From Holophagaceae bacterium (lineage in GTDB: Bacteria; Acidobacteriota; Holophagae; Holophagales; Holophagaceae): a stretch of 6,774 nucleotides of DNA. A program made the position numbers and the translations under genes. The notes under the pieces are model-generated. The model was not told the DNA's origin and did no database searches. It was given only the letters and a program-made list of their open reading frames with translations. Shown here piece after piece: positions 1-5,895 of this stretch; positions within the stretch are counted from its first letter, which is position 1; each line of letters begins with the position of its first letter. The stretch is from contig PMJK01000016.1 in NCBI GenBank assembly GCA_003158505.1, positions 21,777 to 28,550 of the forward strand, read 5' to 3'.

Positions 1-507
1 CTGAAGCGCACCGAGCTGTTCAAGAAGACCCTGGGCCTCATCGGCGCGGGCAATATTGCCACCGAAGTCGCCAAGCGCGCCCAGGCCTTCGGCATGGAGG
101 TCATCGCCTACGACCCCTTCCTCAAGGAGCACCCCATCGCCCGTATGACGAGCCTGGACGAACTCGCTGCCAAGGCCGACGTCATCAGCATGCATACGCC
201 GCTGACGGACGACACCCGGGGCATGGTCAACGCCGCGCTCCTCGCCAAGATGAAGGACGGCGTCATCCTCATCAACACCGGCCGGGGCAAGTGCGTGGTC
301 GATGCCGACCTGGCCGCCGCCCTCCAGAGCGGCAAGCTCCGGGCCTACGGCACGGACGTGTGGCCCAGCGATCCGCCCCCGGCGGACTGTCCGCTGCTCA
401 GTGCCCCCAATGTCATCATGGCCCCGCACCTGGGCGCCAATTCGAAGGAGAACCTCGGCCGCATCGGCGACGAGGTGGTGCTCATCCTCAAGGATTTCAA
501 AGCATAA
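1..507 (+). CDS. serA: D-3-phosphoglycerate dehydrogenase, 3' part (short form without ACT domain)
   Basis: This is the C-terminal 168 residues of an NAD-dependent 2-hydroxyacid dehydrogenase; the start lies off the left edge. The visible part opens in the Rossmann domain with LGLIGAGNIA, an altered GxGxxG in which the last Gly is Ala. About 22 residues later comes the acidic YDP that usually binds the NAD ribose. The active-site Arg is in NTGRG (codon 283-285) and the His is in PHLGAN (codon 427-429). The usual catalytic Glu of DVFxxEP is Asp here (DVWPSDP, codon 370-372). The protein ends soon after the His motif, so it has no ACT or regulatory domain. That makes it a short type III enzyme, of the kind with His rather than Lys. 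It would oxidise 3-phosphoglycerate to 3-phosphohydroxypyruvate in the cytoplasm. The serC gene starting 32 bases downstream strongly supports this over other hydroxyacid dehydrogenases. Confidence 0.9.
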   Translation: MKRTELFKKTLGLIGAGNIATEVAKRAQAFGMEVIAYDPFLKEHPIARMTSLDELAAKADVISMHTPLTDDTRGMVNAALLAKMKDGVILINTGRGKCVVDADLAAALQSGKLRAYGTDVWPSDPPPADCPLLSAPNVIMAPHLGANSKENLGRIGDEVVLILKDFKA

Positions 508-527
508 AAGATCCAGTTTCTTTTCTG

Positions 528-533
528 AAGGAG
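528..533 (+). promoter_or_regulatory. Shine-Dalgarno site of serC
   Basis: AAGGAG stands 6 bases before the ATG at 540. It fixes the serC start and rules out the much longer open frame that begins inside serA. It lies in the 32-base serA-serC gap, which has no room for a clear terminator, so the two genes are probably co-transcribed. Confidence 0.85.
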
Positions 534-539
534 CCTCGC

Positions 540-1640
540 ATGACCCATCGCGTGATCAACTTCTACGCCGGCCCCGCCGGTCTGCCCCTGCCCGCCCTCG
601 AGCGCGCCCAGGCGGAGCTACTGGATTTCGCCGGCACCGGCATGTCCGTCATGGAGATCAGCCACCGCGCCAAGGAATACGAGGCCGTGCACGAGGAAGC
701 CATCGCCCTCACCAAGGAACTGATGGGCCTGCCTTCCAACTACAAGGTGCTCATGCTCCAGGGCGGCGCCCACCTCAGTTTCGGCATGATTCCCCTGAAC
801 CTGCTGCGCGGGGGCCGCAAGGCCGACTACATCGTCACGGGCAACTGGGCGGAGAAGGCCACCAAGGAGGCCAAGCTCGTGGCCGGCGACAATGTGCGCG
901 TGGCCGCCAGCACCAAGGACCTGAAGTTCAGCCGCCTGCCCTTCACCGAGGAAATCAAGGTCGGTCCCGACAGTTCCTTCGTGCACTTCACGTCCAACAA
1001 CACCGTGGAAGGCACCCAGTGGCACGAGTTCCCAAAAGTCGGCCAGGTGCCCTACGTCTGCGACATGAGCAGCGACTTCATGTGGCGGCCCTTCGACGTG
1101 AGCCCCTTCGGCCTGATCTACGGCGGGGCCCAGAAGAACCTCGGCCCCAGCGGCGTGACCCTCACCATCATCCGCGAGGACTTCCTGGAGATGTGCGAGG
1201 CCCAGGACCTGCCCAGCTACCTGCGCTACAAGATCCACGCCGAGAAGAACAGCCTCTACAACACACCTCCGACCTTCGGCATCTACATCCTGCGCAACGT
1301 CCTGGCCTACAACAAGAGCATCGGCGGTCTGAAGGCCATCGAGGCCAACAACCGCAAGAAGGGCGAGCTGCTCTACGGCTGCATCGACAAGCACCCGGGC
1401 TTCTTCAAGGGCTTCGTCACCGAAAAGGCCCACCGCAGCCTCATGAACGTGGACTTCTTCCTGCCGAACCCCGAGCTCGATGACCAGTTCGTCAAGGAAG
1501 CCAAGAAGGTCGGCATGGTGGGCCTGAAGGGCTACCGCGACATCGGCGGCATCCGCGTCAGCACCTACAACGCCGTCACCGTGGACAACGTGAAGACCCT
1601 CGTGGACTTCATGGAGCAGTTCGTCAAAACGAACGGGTAG
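540..1640 (+). CDS. serC: Phosphoserine aminotransferase
   Basis: This is a PLP-dependent class V aminotransferase that converts 3-phosphohydroxypyruvate and glutamate to phosphoserine and 2-oxoglutarate. It is the second step of serine synthesis and can also serve pyridoxal phosphate synthesis. The protein has 366 residues, normal for the family. The PLP Lys is K199 in GGAQKNLGPSG. Other expected residues are W103 in TGNW, T155 in SNNT, D175 in CDMSSD and Q198. The substrate site has H42 and R43 (ISHR), R333 and R339 (GGIR). One difference from the family is Tyr332 in LKGYR, where the usual motif is GHR and the His helps bind the substrate phosphate. The start is the ATG after AAGGAG. It lies 32 bases behind serA on the same strand, so the pair forms a serine operon. 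Confidence 0.97.
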   Translation: MTHRVINFYAGPAGLPLPALERAQAELLDFAGTGMSVMEISHRAKEYEAVHEEAIALTKELMGLPSNYKVLMLQGGAHLSFGMIPLNLLRGGRKADYIVTGNWAEKATKEAKLVAGDNVRVAASTKDLKFSRLPFTEEIKVGPDSSFVHFTSNNTVEGTQWHEFPKVGQVPYVCDMSSDFMWRPFDVSPFGLIYGGAQKNLGPSGVTLTIIREDFLEMCEAQDLPSYLRYKIHAEKNSLYNTPPTFGIYILRNVLAYNKSIGGLKAIEANNRKKGELLYGCIDKHPGFFKGFVTEKAHRSLMNVDFFLPNPELDDQFVKEAKKVGMVGLKGYRDIGGIRVSTYNAVTVDNVKTLVDFMEQFVKTNG

Positions 1641-1684
1641 TTCCGGGGCACAGTCCCCTAGCGCAGAATGGTGCACCTTCCCCA

Positions 1685-1705
1685 CTTGGGATCCGCCACC
1701 CCAAG
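1685..1705 (+). other. Small hairpin between serC and the 564-aa gene
   Basis: CTTGGG (1685-1690) and CCCAAG (1700-1705) form a 6-bp stem with a 9-base loop. No T run follows, so it is not a classical intrinsic terminator. It may be a weak serC 3'-end structure or chance in GC-rich DNA. Confidence 0.35.
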
Positions 1706-1716
1706 GCCGATGACAT

Positions 1717-1748
1717 GTAGGCGCCATCCGGCGCCCGCCGGAGCCTAC
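1717..1748 (+). other. Two-part hairpin just before the 564-aa gene
   Basis: The outer stem GTAGGC (1717-1722) pairs with GCCTAC (1743-1748). Inside it TCCGGC (1727-1732) pairs with GCCGGA (1737-1742) around the loop GCCC, with a 4-base bulge (1723-1726) on the 5' side. That is 12 base pairs, ending 10 bases before the ATG at 1759. The only SD-like GGAG nearby (1740-1743) is inside the 3' arm and 15 bases from the start, so folding would hide it. The structure may be a serC transcript end without a T tract or a translation-control element for the next gene; neither is shown. Confidence 0.45.
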
Positions 1749-1758
1749 CCGACCGCCC

Positions 1759-3453
1759 ATGGACCCATCCCCGACCTGGCTCGACCACCTCAAGATCCTG
1801 GCCGCCTCCGAGACGGTGCGCCTGGAAGCCATCGGCCGCGACGGCCTCGAAGATCTGGCGGTCCGGGGCCTCATCCAGAAGGATGAACGCCCCCAGCAGG
1901 CCAGCCTGGAAGTGCGCTACGAATCCATGCAAGAGACCCACCTCCAGATCGTCGAGGCCAAGGGCTGCGCGGACCGCCTGCAGCGCCGGATGGCGCCGAA
2001 ATCCCGTCTGGCGGGCCTGCTATCCCGCGGCGCTCCTACGGGTCCGGGTCCGGACGACCCGGATGCCGTCGAGCTCTTCCGCCTCCTGGACTTCCTGAAG
2101 ATCCAGGTCTGGGGCGTGAAGGGCCCCGAAGACGTGCTACCACACCTGGCGCGCATTCAGGACTACCTCCAGGTGGAAGGGCGGGAGTGCCTGGACCGCC
2201 TGGCCACCACGGACCGGGAGATCGATGAGGTCCAGAAGCAGGTCCCGCAGGGCACCCAGGTGGAAGGCGAGGGCTACTTCCGGCTCACGGCCGCCGGCGA
2301 GGCGGCCCTGCCCGAAGCCTCCGTGATGGAGTTGCTCGAAACCGCCCTCCAGACTGCCTTCAGCCCCGGCCACCGAGGCGAGAGCTTCGCCCATTTCAAA
2401 GAGGATCCCTCGGGTCTCCTGACCCTGCTCCTGGATCGCATGGCCGCGGGTGACCGACCCTCTGCCTTCGTGAGTGAGTACGAAGGCCTCCTGGAGGCCT
2501 TCGACCGGACTCCCCCCTTCGCGGACTTGCAGCCCCCTCGCGCGAAGATCGGCTTCCTCGTGCGCCTCCTGCGGGCCTCCCGGGAGGATCCCAAACGGGC
2601 CTACCTCTGGTGCAACCGCGAGCGCCTGAACGCCGTGACGCACCGCCTGCGCTCGGTGCTGCCCGCCACGGTCGCCGCCTCGGGATGGCGCTTGCCCTAT
2701 GCCACCGATCTCTTCCTGGTGGACGGCGGCCGTTCCGGTGACGAAGACCAGGCTGAGCAGCGGGTCCGCCTCTTCGAGGCCGTCCACCGCGTCCAGTCAG
2801 AGCTGCTGCAGGACCTCCGCATCCGGGACGGCCAGTCCTTCCGCCTGGCCCTGGTCCTGGCCCACGCGGCCCGGATCCGCAACTTCGCGCCGGGCATCCT
2901 CATGGATCGCTTCATCCGCCAGGCCCTCGAGACCGTGCTGGAGGCCGCCAAGGCCGCCCCCTATGACCTGGGCGACCGGGGCACCACACTGATCTTCGGC
3001 ACTCACCTGGCCCACGCGGCGGGCTTCGTCAAGGCGCGGGTCCAGGGTCCCATCGACACCTTTGCCGCCATCCACGCCCGCTTCCGGAACGAGAGTTCTC
3101 CCACCCACGTCTCCGTCCAGGTGCTGCTCCACATCTTCGCCATCCTCGATCGCCTGGACCGCCTGGGGGCCCCCCTCCACCTCGATGACTTCGCGGGTTT
3201 CTTTGACCGGATCCGCAAGCGCCTCCGCCATCACCGGGCCGCCTCCAGGGCCTTCGGCACGGCCCAGATCAAAGCCGGTGACGAAGCGGCCCTCGCCTCC
3301 AACCTGTGCGCCCAGGTCTGCTTCCGCGGCCTGGTCCTGCCGGCCACGGCCCAGTTCCACCCCGATGCCGGCCTGGCGGGCCTCTACGAGGACCGCCGCC
3401 CCGGCCGGCCGCCCCTGCTGGGATCCCTCTTCGGAACCCTGATGCTGGTTTGA
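1759..3453 (+). CDS. Uncharacterised 564-aa mainly helical cytoplasmic protein
   Basis: I do not recognise this protein. It has no signal peptide or membrane segment and reads as alternating charged and Leu/Ala-rich stretches, so it is probably soluble and mostly helical. Residues 7-45 contain a pattern like a small winged-helix start (LEDLAVRGLIQKDE), and 173-184 (YFRLTAAGEAAL) resembles a winged-helix wing; both are weak hints. Residues 44-80 and 136-165 could be coiled coil. Residues 90-102 are a Gly/Pro/Asp-rich hinge. The C-terminal half is rich in RxxR and HxxR patterns but shows no catalytic signature I can name. The long open frame with G/C third bases argues for a real gene. The start is the first Met after the in-frame stop at 1711; its ribosome site is poor, with GGAG 15 bases away inside a hairpin. 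It follows serC on the same strand after 118 bases and converges with the acyltransferase gene. Confidence 0.8.
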   Translation: MDPSPTWLDHLKILAASETVRLEAIGRDGLEDLAVRGLIQKDERPQQASLEVRYESMQETHLQIVEAKGCADRLQRRMAPKSRLAGLLSRGAPTGPGPDDPDAVELFRLLDFLKIQVWGVKGPEDVLPHLARIQDYLQVEGRECLDRLATTDREIDEVQKQVPQGTQVEGEGYFRLTAAGEAALPEASVMELLETALQTAFSPGHRGESFAHFKEDPSGLLTLLLDRMAAGDRPSAFVSEYEGLLEAFDRTPPFADLQPPRAKIGFLVRLLRASREDPKRAYLWCNRERLNAVTHRLRSVLPATVAASGWRLPYATDLFLVDGGRSGDEDQAEQRVRLFEAVHRVQSELLQDLRIRDGQSFRLALVLAHAARIRNFAPGILMDRFIRQALETVLEAAKAAPYDLGDRGTTLIFGTHLAHAAGFVKARVQGPIDTFAAIHARFRNESSPTHVSVQVLLHIFAILDRLDRLGAPLHLDDFAGFFDRIRKRLRHHRAASRAFGTAQIKAGDEAALASNLCAQVCFRGLVLPATAQFHPDAGLAGLYEDRRPGRPPLLGSLFGTLMLV

Positions 3454-3456
3454 TCA
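3451..3456. other. Abutting stop codons of two convergent genes (TGATCA)
   Basis: The + strand gene ends with TGA at 3451-3453, and the - strand gene ends with TGA read from TCA at 3454-3456. No base separates them, and together they make the palindrome TGATCA. There is no terminator between the coding regions, so each transcript must run into the antisense of its neighbour before ending. Confidence 0.9.
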
Positions 3457-4341
3457 AGCCCCGACCGACTGGCCCCGGAGCAAGATCTCCTCGATGCGCG
3501 CATCCTTCTCGGCCCACATGGCCTGGACGAAGGCCTGCATGCGGCCGCGGAAGGCGGGATCGCCCTCGTAGTCGCCGTCCAGCAGATCCTTCGGAATCTC
3601 CAGCTCGCGCACCCGCACCACCACCTGCTTCACCTTGCCCGACAGCAGGTCCCAGAAGCTGGGCACACCCTCCGGGTAGACGATGGTGACGTCGAGCAGC
3701 GCGTCGAAGCACTCGCCCATGGCGCTGAGGGCCGTGGCCAGGCCGCCCACCTTGGGCTTCAGCAGATGCCGGTAGGGCGACTGCTGCTGGTCATGCTTGG
3801 CGCGGCTGAAGCGGGTGCCCTCCAGGAAATTCATCACCGAGGTGGGGATCTGGCGGAACTTCTCACAGGCCCGGCGGGCCGTGGCCAGGTCCGCCGAGCG
3901 GCTGCCGCTCCGGCGTTTCATGAAGGGGAAATCCAGGGCCCACCAGGCTAGGCCCATGATCGGGACAAAGAGCAGCTGGCGCTTGAGGAAGAACTTGAGG
4001 AAGGGTACCCGGCGATGGAAGACCTTCTGCAGGACCAGGATGTCCACCCAGCTCTGGTGGTTGCTGCTCACCAGGTACCAGCCCCTTCGGCGCAGGCCCT
4101 CCAGGCCCGTCACATCCCAGCGGATGCGCTGCACCAGCGCCATCCACCAGCCATTCACAGCGATCCAGGCTTCGGCCATGGCGTTGAGCAGCCGATCCGC
4201 GCCCCGGCGCACGGCGCCGAAGGGCAGCGCCAGCTTCACCAGCGCCACCGGGATCATGCCGGAGCAGATGGCCACGGCATTGGCCGCCAGCACGGAGCTG
4301 GCGAAGCTGCCTTTGAGTGTGGTCCATAATCGCTTGAGCAT
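3454..4341 (-). CDS. YihG-like membrane acyltransferase (PlsC superfamily)
   Basis: This is an integral-membrane member of the 1-acylglycerol-3-phosphate acyltransferase superfamily, whose enzymes move an acyl group to lysophosphatidic acid. With the chosen start it has 295 residues. A hydrophobic segment at about 15-42 should anchor it in the inner membrane. The HX4D motif is NHQSWVD (H95, D100), with the acyl-CoA pocket motif around 119-141 (KRQLLFVPIMG to FPFMKRR) and EGTR at 174-177. The order and wording, including KHxQ with LLxPK near 182-197 and the YP motif at 222-223, match E. coli YihG (about 310 residues) more closely than PlsC, so its exact substrate is uncertain. An upstream Met at 4407 adds 22 residues. 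I prefer 4341 because it fits the family N-terminus and has relaxed base composition, whereas the upstream start sits on a GGGCCC palindrome. AGGG (4350-4353 on the other strand) lies 8 bases before it; the upstream start has AGGA at similar spacing. Confidence 0.9.
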   Translation of the reverse strand: MLKRLWTTLKGSFASSVLAANAVAICSGMIPVALVKLALPFGAVRRGADRLLNAMAEAWIAVNGWWMALVQRIRWDVTGLEGLRRRGWYLVSSNHQSWVDILVLQKVFHRRVPFLKFFLKRQLLFVPIMGLAWWALDFPFMKRRSGSRSADLATARRACEKFRQIPTSVMNFLEGTRFSRAKHDQQQSPYRHLLKPKVGGLATALSAMGECFDALLDVTIVYPEGVPSFWDLLSGKVKQVVVRVRELEIPKDLLDGDYEGDPAFRGRMQAFVQAMWAEKDARIEEILLRGQSVGA

Positions 4342-4468
4342 TTGGAGGACCCTGGCCGGCCCTGGGTGCCGGATCGACCAGAATAGCGAGGCCCTGGGCC
4401 CAGCCATTCGGAAATTCCTGGCCGGTCCTTCCGCTATGCTTTGGCGTGGTTCCAGGGAGGAAACTCAG
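4342..4468. promoter_or_regulatory. Divergent spacer between acyltransferase and SHOCT-protein genes
   Basis: Both flanking genes read away from this spacer, so it should hold two promoters. On the + strand TATGCT (4435-4440) is a possible -10 box, but no good -35 stands 16-18 bases upstream. On the - strand TATTCT (4380-4385) is a weak -10. A short dyad GGAAATTCC (4410-4418) and the 10-base palindrome CTGGGCCCAG (4394-4403) are present. If the acyltransferase starts at 4407 instead, the spacer shrinks to 61 bases. No promoter is convincing by eye. Confidence 0.4.
4456..4460 (+). promoter_or_regulatory. Shine-Dalgarno site of the SHOCT-protein gene
   Basis: GGAGG lies 8 bases before the ATG at 4469 and is the strongest ribosome site in the window. 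It decides the start: the frame is open upstream to 3797, but that part is antisense to the acyltransferase and has no comparable signal. Confidence 0.85.
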
Positions 4469-5269
4469 ATGCGATACAGGGGATGGATGCTTTCGACGAT
4501 GCTGCTGCTGGCCGTGGCCCCAACCGCCGTCCGGGCCACCGGTACCGACCAGACCCAGTGGAAGCTCGGCAGCTTCACCTGGGTGAAGCGCGTCCCCGCC
4601 GAGCCAGGCGCGCCCGCCAATGCTCATCCTGCTGCGCTCACGGAGGCCGCCATCCAGGCCACGCTCGCCCCAATCCAGGTCAAAGACGCCGGGAAAGACG
4701 TCCCCCTCTTCGGCAAGGAAGACCTGAAGGACCTTCCGAAGGCCCTGAGCGAGGCCCTCTCCCTGGCCCAGCCCGGTGAAGACCTGGTCCTGGTCAGCAC
4801 CAACAAACACGGCAGCGGATTACGGGCCGGCTTACTGGAGAGGGCTACGGCCCTGACCGCCCGGCTCTTCGTGCGGGCTGGCGTCCTGAACCTCATCGTC
4901 CACGACGCCCGGCTGGATTTCATGGACCGCTACCTGGTGGACAACCTGCAGCCCACCTTCGTCTACGGATCGCGCAAGGCGGCTTCCGCAGCGGTGCTCC
5001 AGGCCCCCCAGGCGACACGCCTGCGCGAAGACTGGCTGACCTTCTCCCTGGCGGTCGCCCCTGCGCCCGCCCCCGTGGCCACCGCGGCTCCAATGGCGGC
5101 ACCTGTCGCCCCGGCGGCACCGCCCGAACTGGCCTCACCGGCCCGGGACTCGGCCTTCTACGAGGCCCAGACCCGGCGTCTGAAGGTCCTCAAGCAGCTC
5201 CGCGACGAGGACCTCCTCAGCGAAGCCGAGTACCAGGAGAAGCGTGAAGCCATCCTGAAAACGCTTTAG
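4469..5269 (+). CDS. Exported protein with Ala/Pro-rich linker and C-terminal SHOCT domain
   Basis: The protein has 266 residues. Residues 1-23 are a typical Sec signal peptide: a basic start (MRYR), a hydrophobic core (MLLLAVAP) and a likely cut after VRA at 23. There is no lipobox Cys, so it should be soluble in the periplasm or secreted. Residues 24-194 form an alpha/beta-looking domain I cannot name, with strand-like LVLVST and LNLIVHDARL. Residues 195-225 are a flexible linker made mostly of Ala, Pro and Val. Residues 228-266 (YEAQTRRLKVLKQLRDEDLL, then SEAEYQEKREAIL) match the SHOCT pattern of a helix, a turn with acidic residues and a second helix. SHOCT is a short C-terminal helical module thought to act in protein association. 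Role unknown. It is divergent from the acyltransferase and convergent with the zincin gene, so it is probably a single-gene unit. Confidence 0.85.
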   Translation: MRYRGWMLSTMLLLAVAPTAVRATGTDQTQWKLGSFTWVKRVPAEPGAPANAHPAALTEAAIQATLAPIQVKDAGKDVPLFGKEDLKDLPKALSEALSLAQPGEDLVLVSTNKHGSGLRAGLLERATALTARLFVRAGVLNLIVHDARLDFMDRYLVDNLQPTFVYGSRKAASAAVLQAPQATRLREDWLTFSLAVAPAPAPVATAAPMAAPVAPAAPPELASPARDSAFYEAQTRRLKVLKQLRDEDLLSEAEYQEKREAILKTL

Positions 5270-5276
5270 GATTCCC

Positions 5277-5325
5277 GAAAAGCGCTGGTCGCGGAAGGCT
5301 TGGAAGATCACAGAAAAGCGCGGAA
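5277..5325 (+). repeat. Degenerate GGAA-type short tandem repeats, left array
   Basis: GAA triplets occur at 5294, 5303, 5313 and 5323, spaced 9-10 bases apart, mostly as GGAA. GAAAAGCGC occurs exactly twice, at 5277-5285 and 5313-5321, 36 bases apart. The units are too degraded to give one clear consensus. The array overlaps the left arm of the inverted repeat. Confidence 0.5.
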
Positions 5326-5447
5326 TGGATTGGGGATCCGCGATCCGAACATCCGGACCACGTCCTTTGGGGCTTAGGAGTTCCCTTTTGTGATGACCAG
5401 GATTTCTTCTGAGTCTTCCGAGGATTTCCGTGCCTTCCGTGACCAGC
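5284..5447. repeat. Long imperfect inverted repeat between convergent genes
   Basis: GCTGGTCGCGGAAGGC (5284-5299) and GCCTTCCGTGACCAGC (5432-5447) are inverted copies: 15 of 16 positions pair Watson-Crick and one is G-T. Allowing wobble, pairing extends inward to 5306/5425, giving 23 positions with 19 Watson-Crick pairs, 3 G-T and one mismatch. The 118-base interior has a small stem GGATC-cgc-GATCC (5334-5346) and three ATCCG copies (5336, 5343, 5351). It fills most of the 201-base gap between the stop codons of the SHOCT and zincin genes. I see no open frame that looks coding and no target-site duplication next to the arms. It may be a non-autonomous intergenic element, a transcript-end structure serving both genes, or a relic. 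Confidence 0.7.
5405..5441 (-). repeat. Degenerate nonamer tandem repeats, right array
   Basis: Read on the - strand, four units follow one another: CACGGAAGG (5441-5433), CACGGAAAT (5432-5424), one extra C, CTCGGAAGA (5422-5414) and CTCAGAAGA (5413-5405). The common core is CNCGGAARN. These units match the left array in the opposite direction, so the two arrays make up the arms of the inverted repeat. Confidence 0.65.
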
Positions 5448-5470
5448 CAAGAAATAGCCAGAAGGAACCG

Positions 5471-5842
5471 CTACCCCCAGCCCAGCTCCTCCAGCCGCGC
5501 CTCGCTGATGCCGAAGTGGTGGGCGACCTCGTGGATGACGGTGGTGGCGATCTCATTGCGCAGGTCCGCCTCGTCCTCGCAGTCCTCCAGCATCGGCCCA
5601 CGGTAGAGGGTGATGCGGGGCGGCAGGTCGCCGGATCCACGGGGGCCCTCAGTCAGCGCATGGCCCGAGTACAGGCCGTAGAGCGTTTCATCCTCGGGAA
5701 CGCCCAGGTCATCCAGGAGGTCGTCCGGAGGCCAGTCCTCGAGAACCACCGGCACGCCCTCCAGGTAGGGCCGGAACTCGGCCGGAATCAGCGCCAGCGC
5801 CTCGTCCACCAGCCTCCGGAACTCGCGATCTGATACGTGCAT
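5471..5842 (-). CDS. Small zincin-like metalloprotein (HExxH)
   Basis: This 123-residue protein belongs to the small zinc-peptidase-like family I know as Zincin_1. Near its C-terminus HEVAHHFG (H104, E105, H108) is the zinc-binding and catalytic motif HExxH. It continues as HExxHxxGxxE, so E114 occupies the third-ligand place used in metzincins. The preceding helix (90-103, NEIATTVI) and the ending RLEELGWG are typical of the family. The N-terminal part (1-50) is acidic, with PVVLEDWP. There is no signal peptide, so it is likely cytoplasmic; peptidase activity in this family is largely unproven. AAGGGAG (5855-5861, other strand) stands 12 bases before the ATG, rather far. It lies 53 bases downstream of intI on the same strand with no terminator seen between, so read-through is possible. 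The protein looks like a host housekeeping gene rather than integron cargo. Confidence 0.88.
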   Translation of the reverse strand: MHVSDREFRRLVDEALALIPAEFRPYLEGVPVVLEDWPPDDLLDDLGVPEDETLYGLYSGHALTEGPRGSGDLPPRITLYRGPMLEDCEDEADLRNEIATTVIHEVAHHFGISEARLEELGWG

Positions 5843-5895
5843 GGGACGAGGTTACTCCCTTCAAACAAGAAAGGATTTGCCCCGGATGTGGCTTT

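Noticed and set aside
618..1874. A 418-residue open frame on the - strand across serC
   Set aside because: It is antisense to serC, whose catalytic residues are all intact. Its translation is a low-complexity run of Val, Gly, Ala, Leu and His, typical of shadow frames in GC-rich DNA.
3797..4468. Upstream extension of the SHOCT-protein frame (would give 490 residues)
   Set aside because: The extension is antisense to the conserved acyltransferase. The start at 4469 has a strong GGAGG and is followed at once by a signal peptide.
3863..4810. A 315-residue - strand frame overlapping the acyltransferase and SHOCT-protein genes
   Set aside because: It is out of frame with the real acyltransferase and spans the divergent promoter region. 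Its sequence is Gly, Arg, Pro and Leu rich with no family features.
5261..5284. Terminator hairpin at the end of the SHOCT-protein gene (CGCTTT/AAAGCG)
   Set aside because: The stem is only 6 bp with an 11-base loop, it overlaps the stop codon and no T run follows. It is better seen as part of the repeat-rich spacer.
5284..5447. The inverted repeat as an integron attC site
   Set aside because: attC ends need RYYYAAC and GTTRRRY core sites. The arm ends here are GCTGGTC and GACCAGC, and no matching core pair was found near them or in 5843-5895.
5390..5833. A 147-residue + strand frame opposite the zincin gene
   Set aside because: It is antisense to the HExxH protein, which has a clear family motif. 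The frame begins inside the repeat element and shows no recognisable features.
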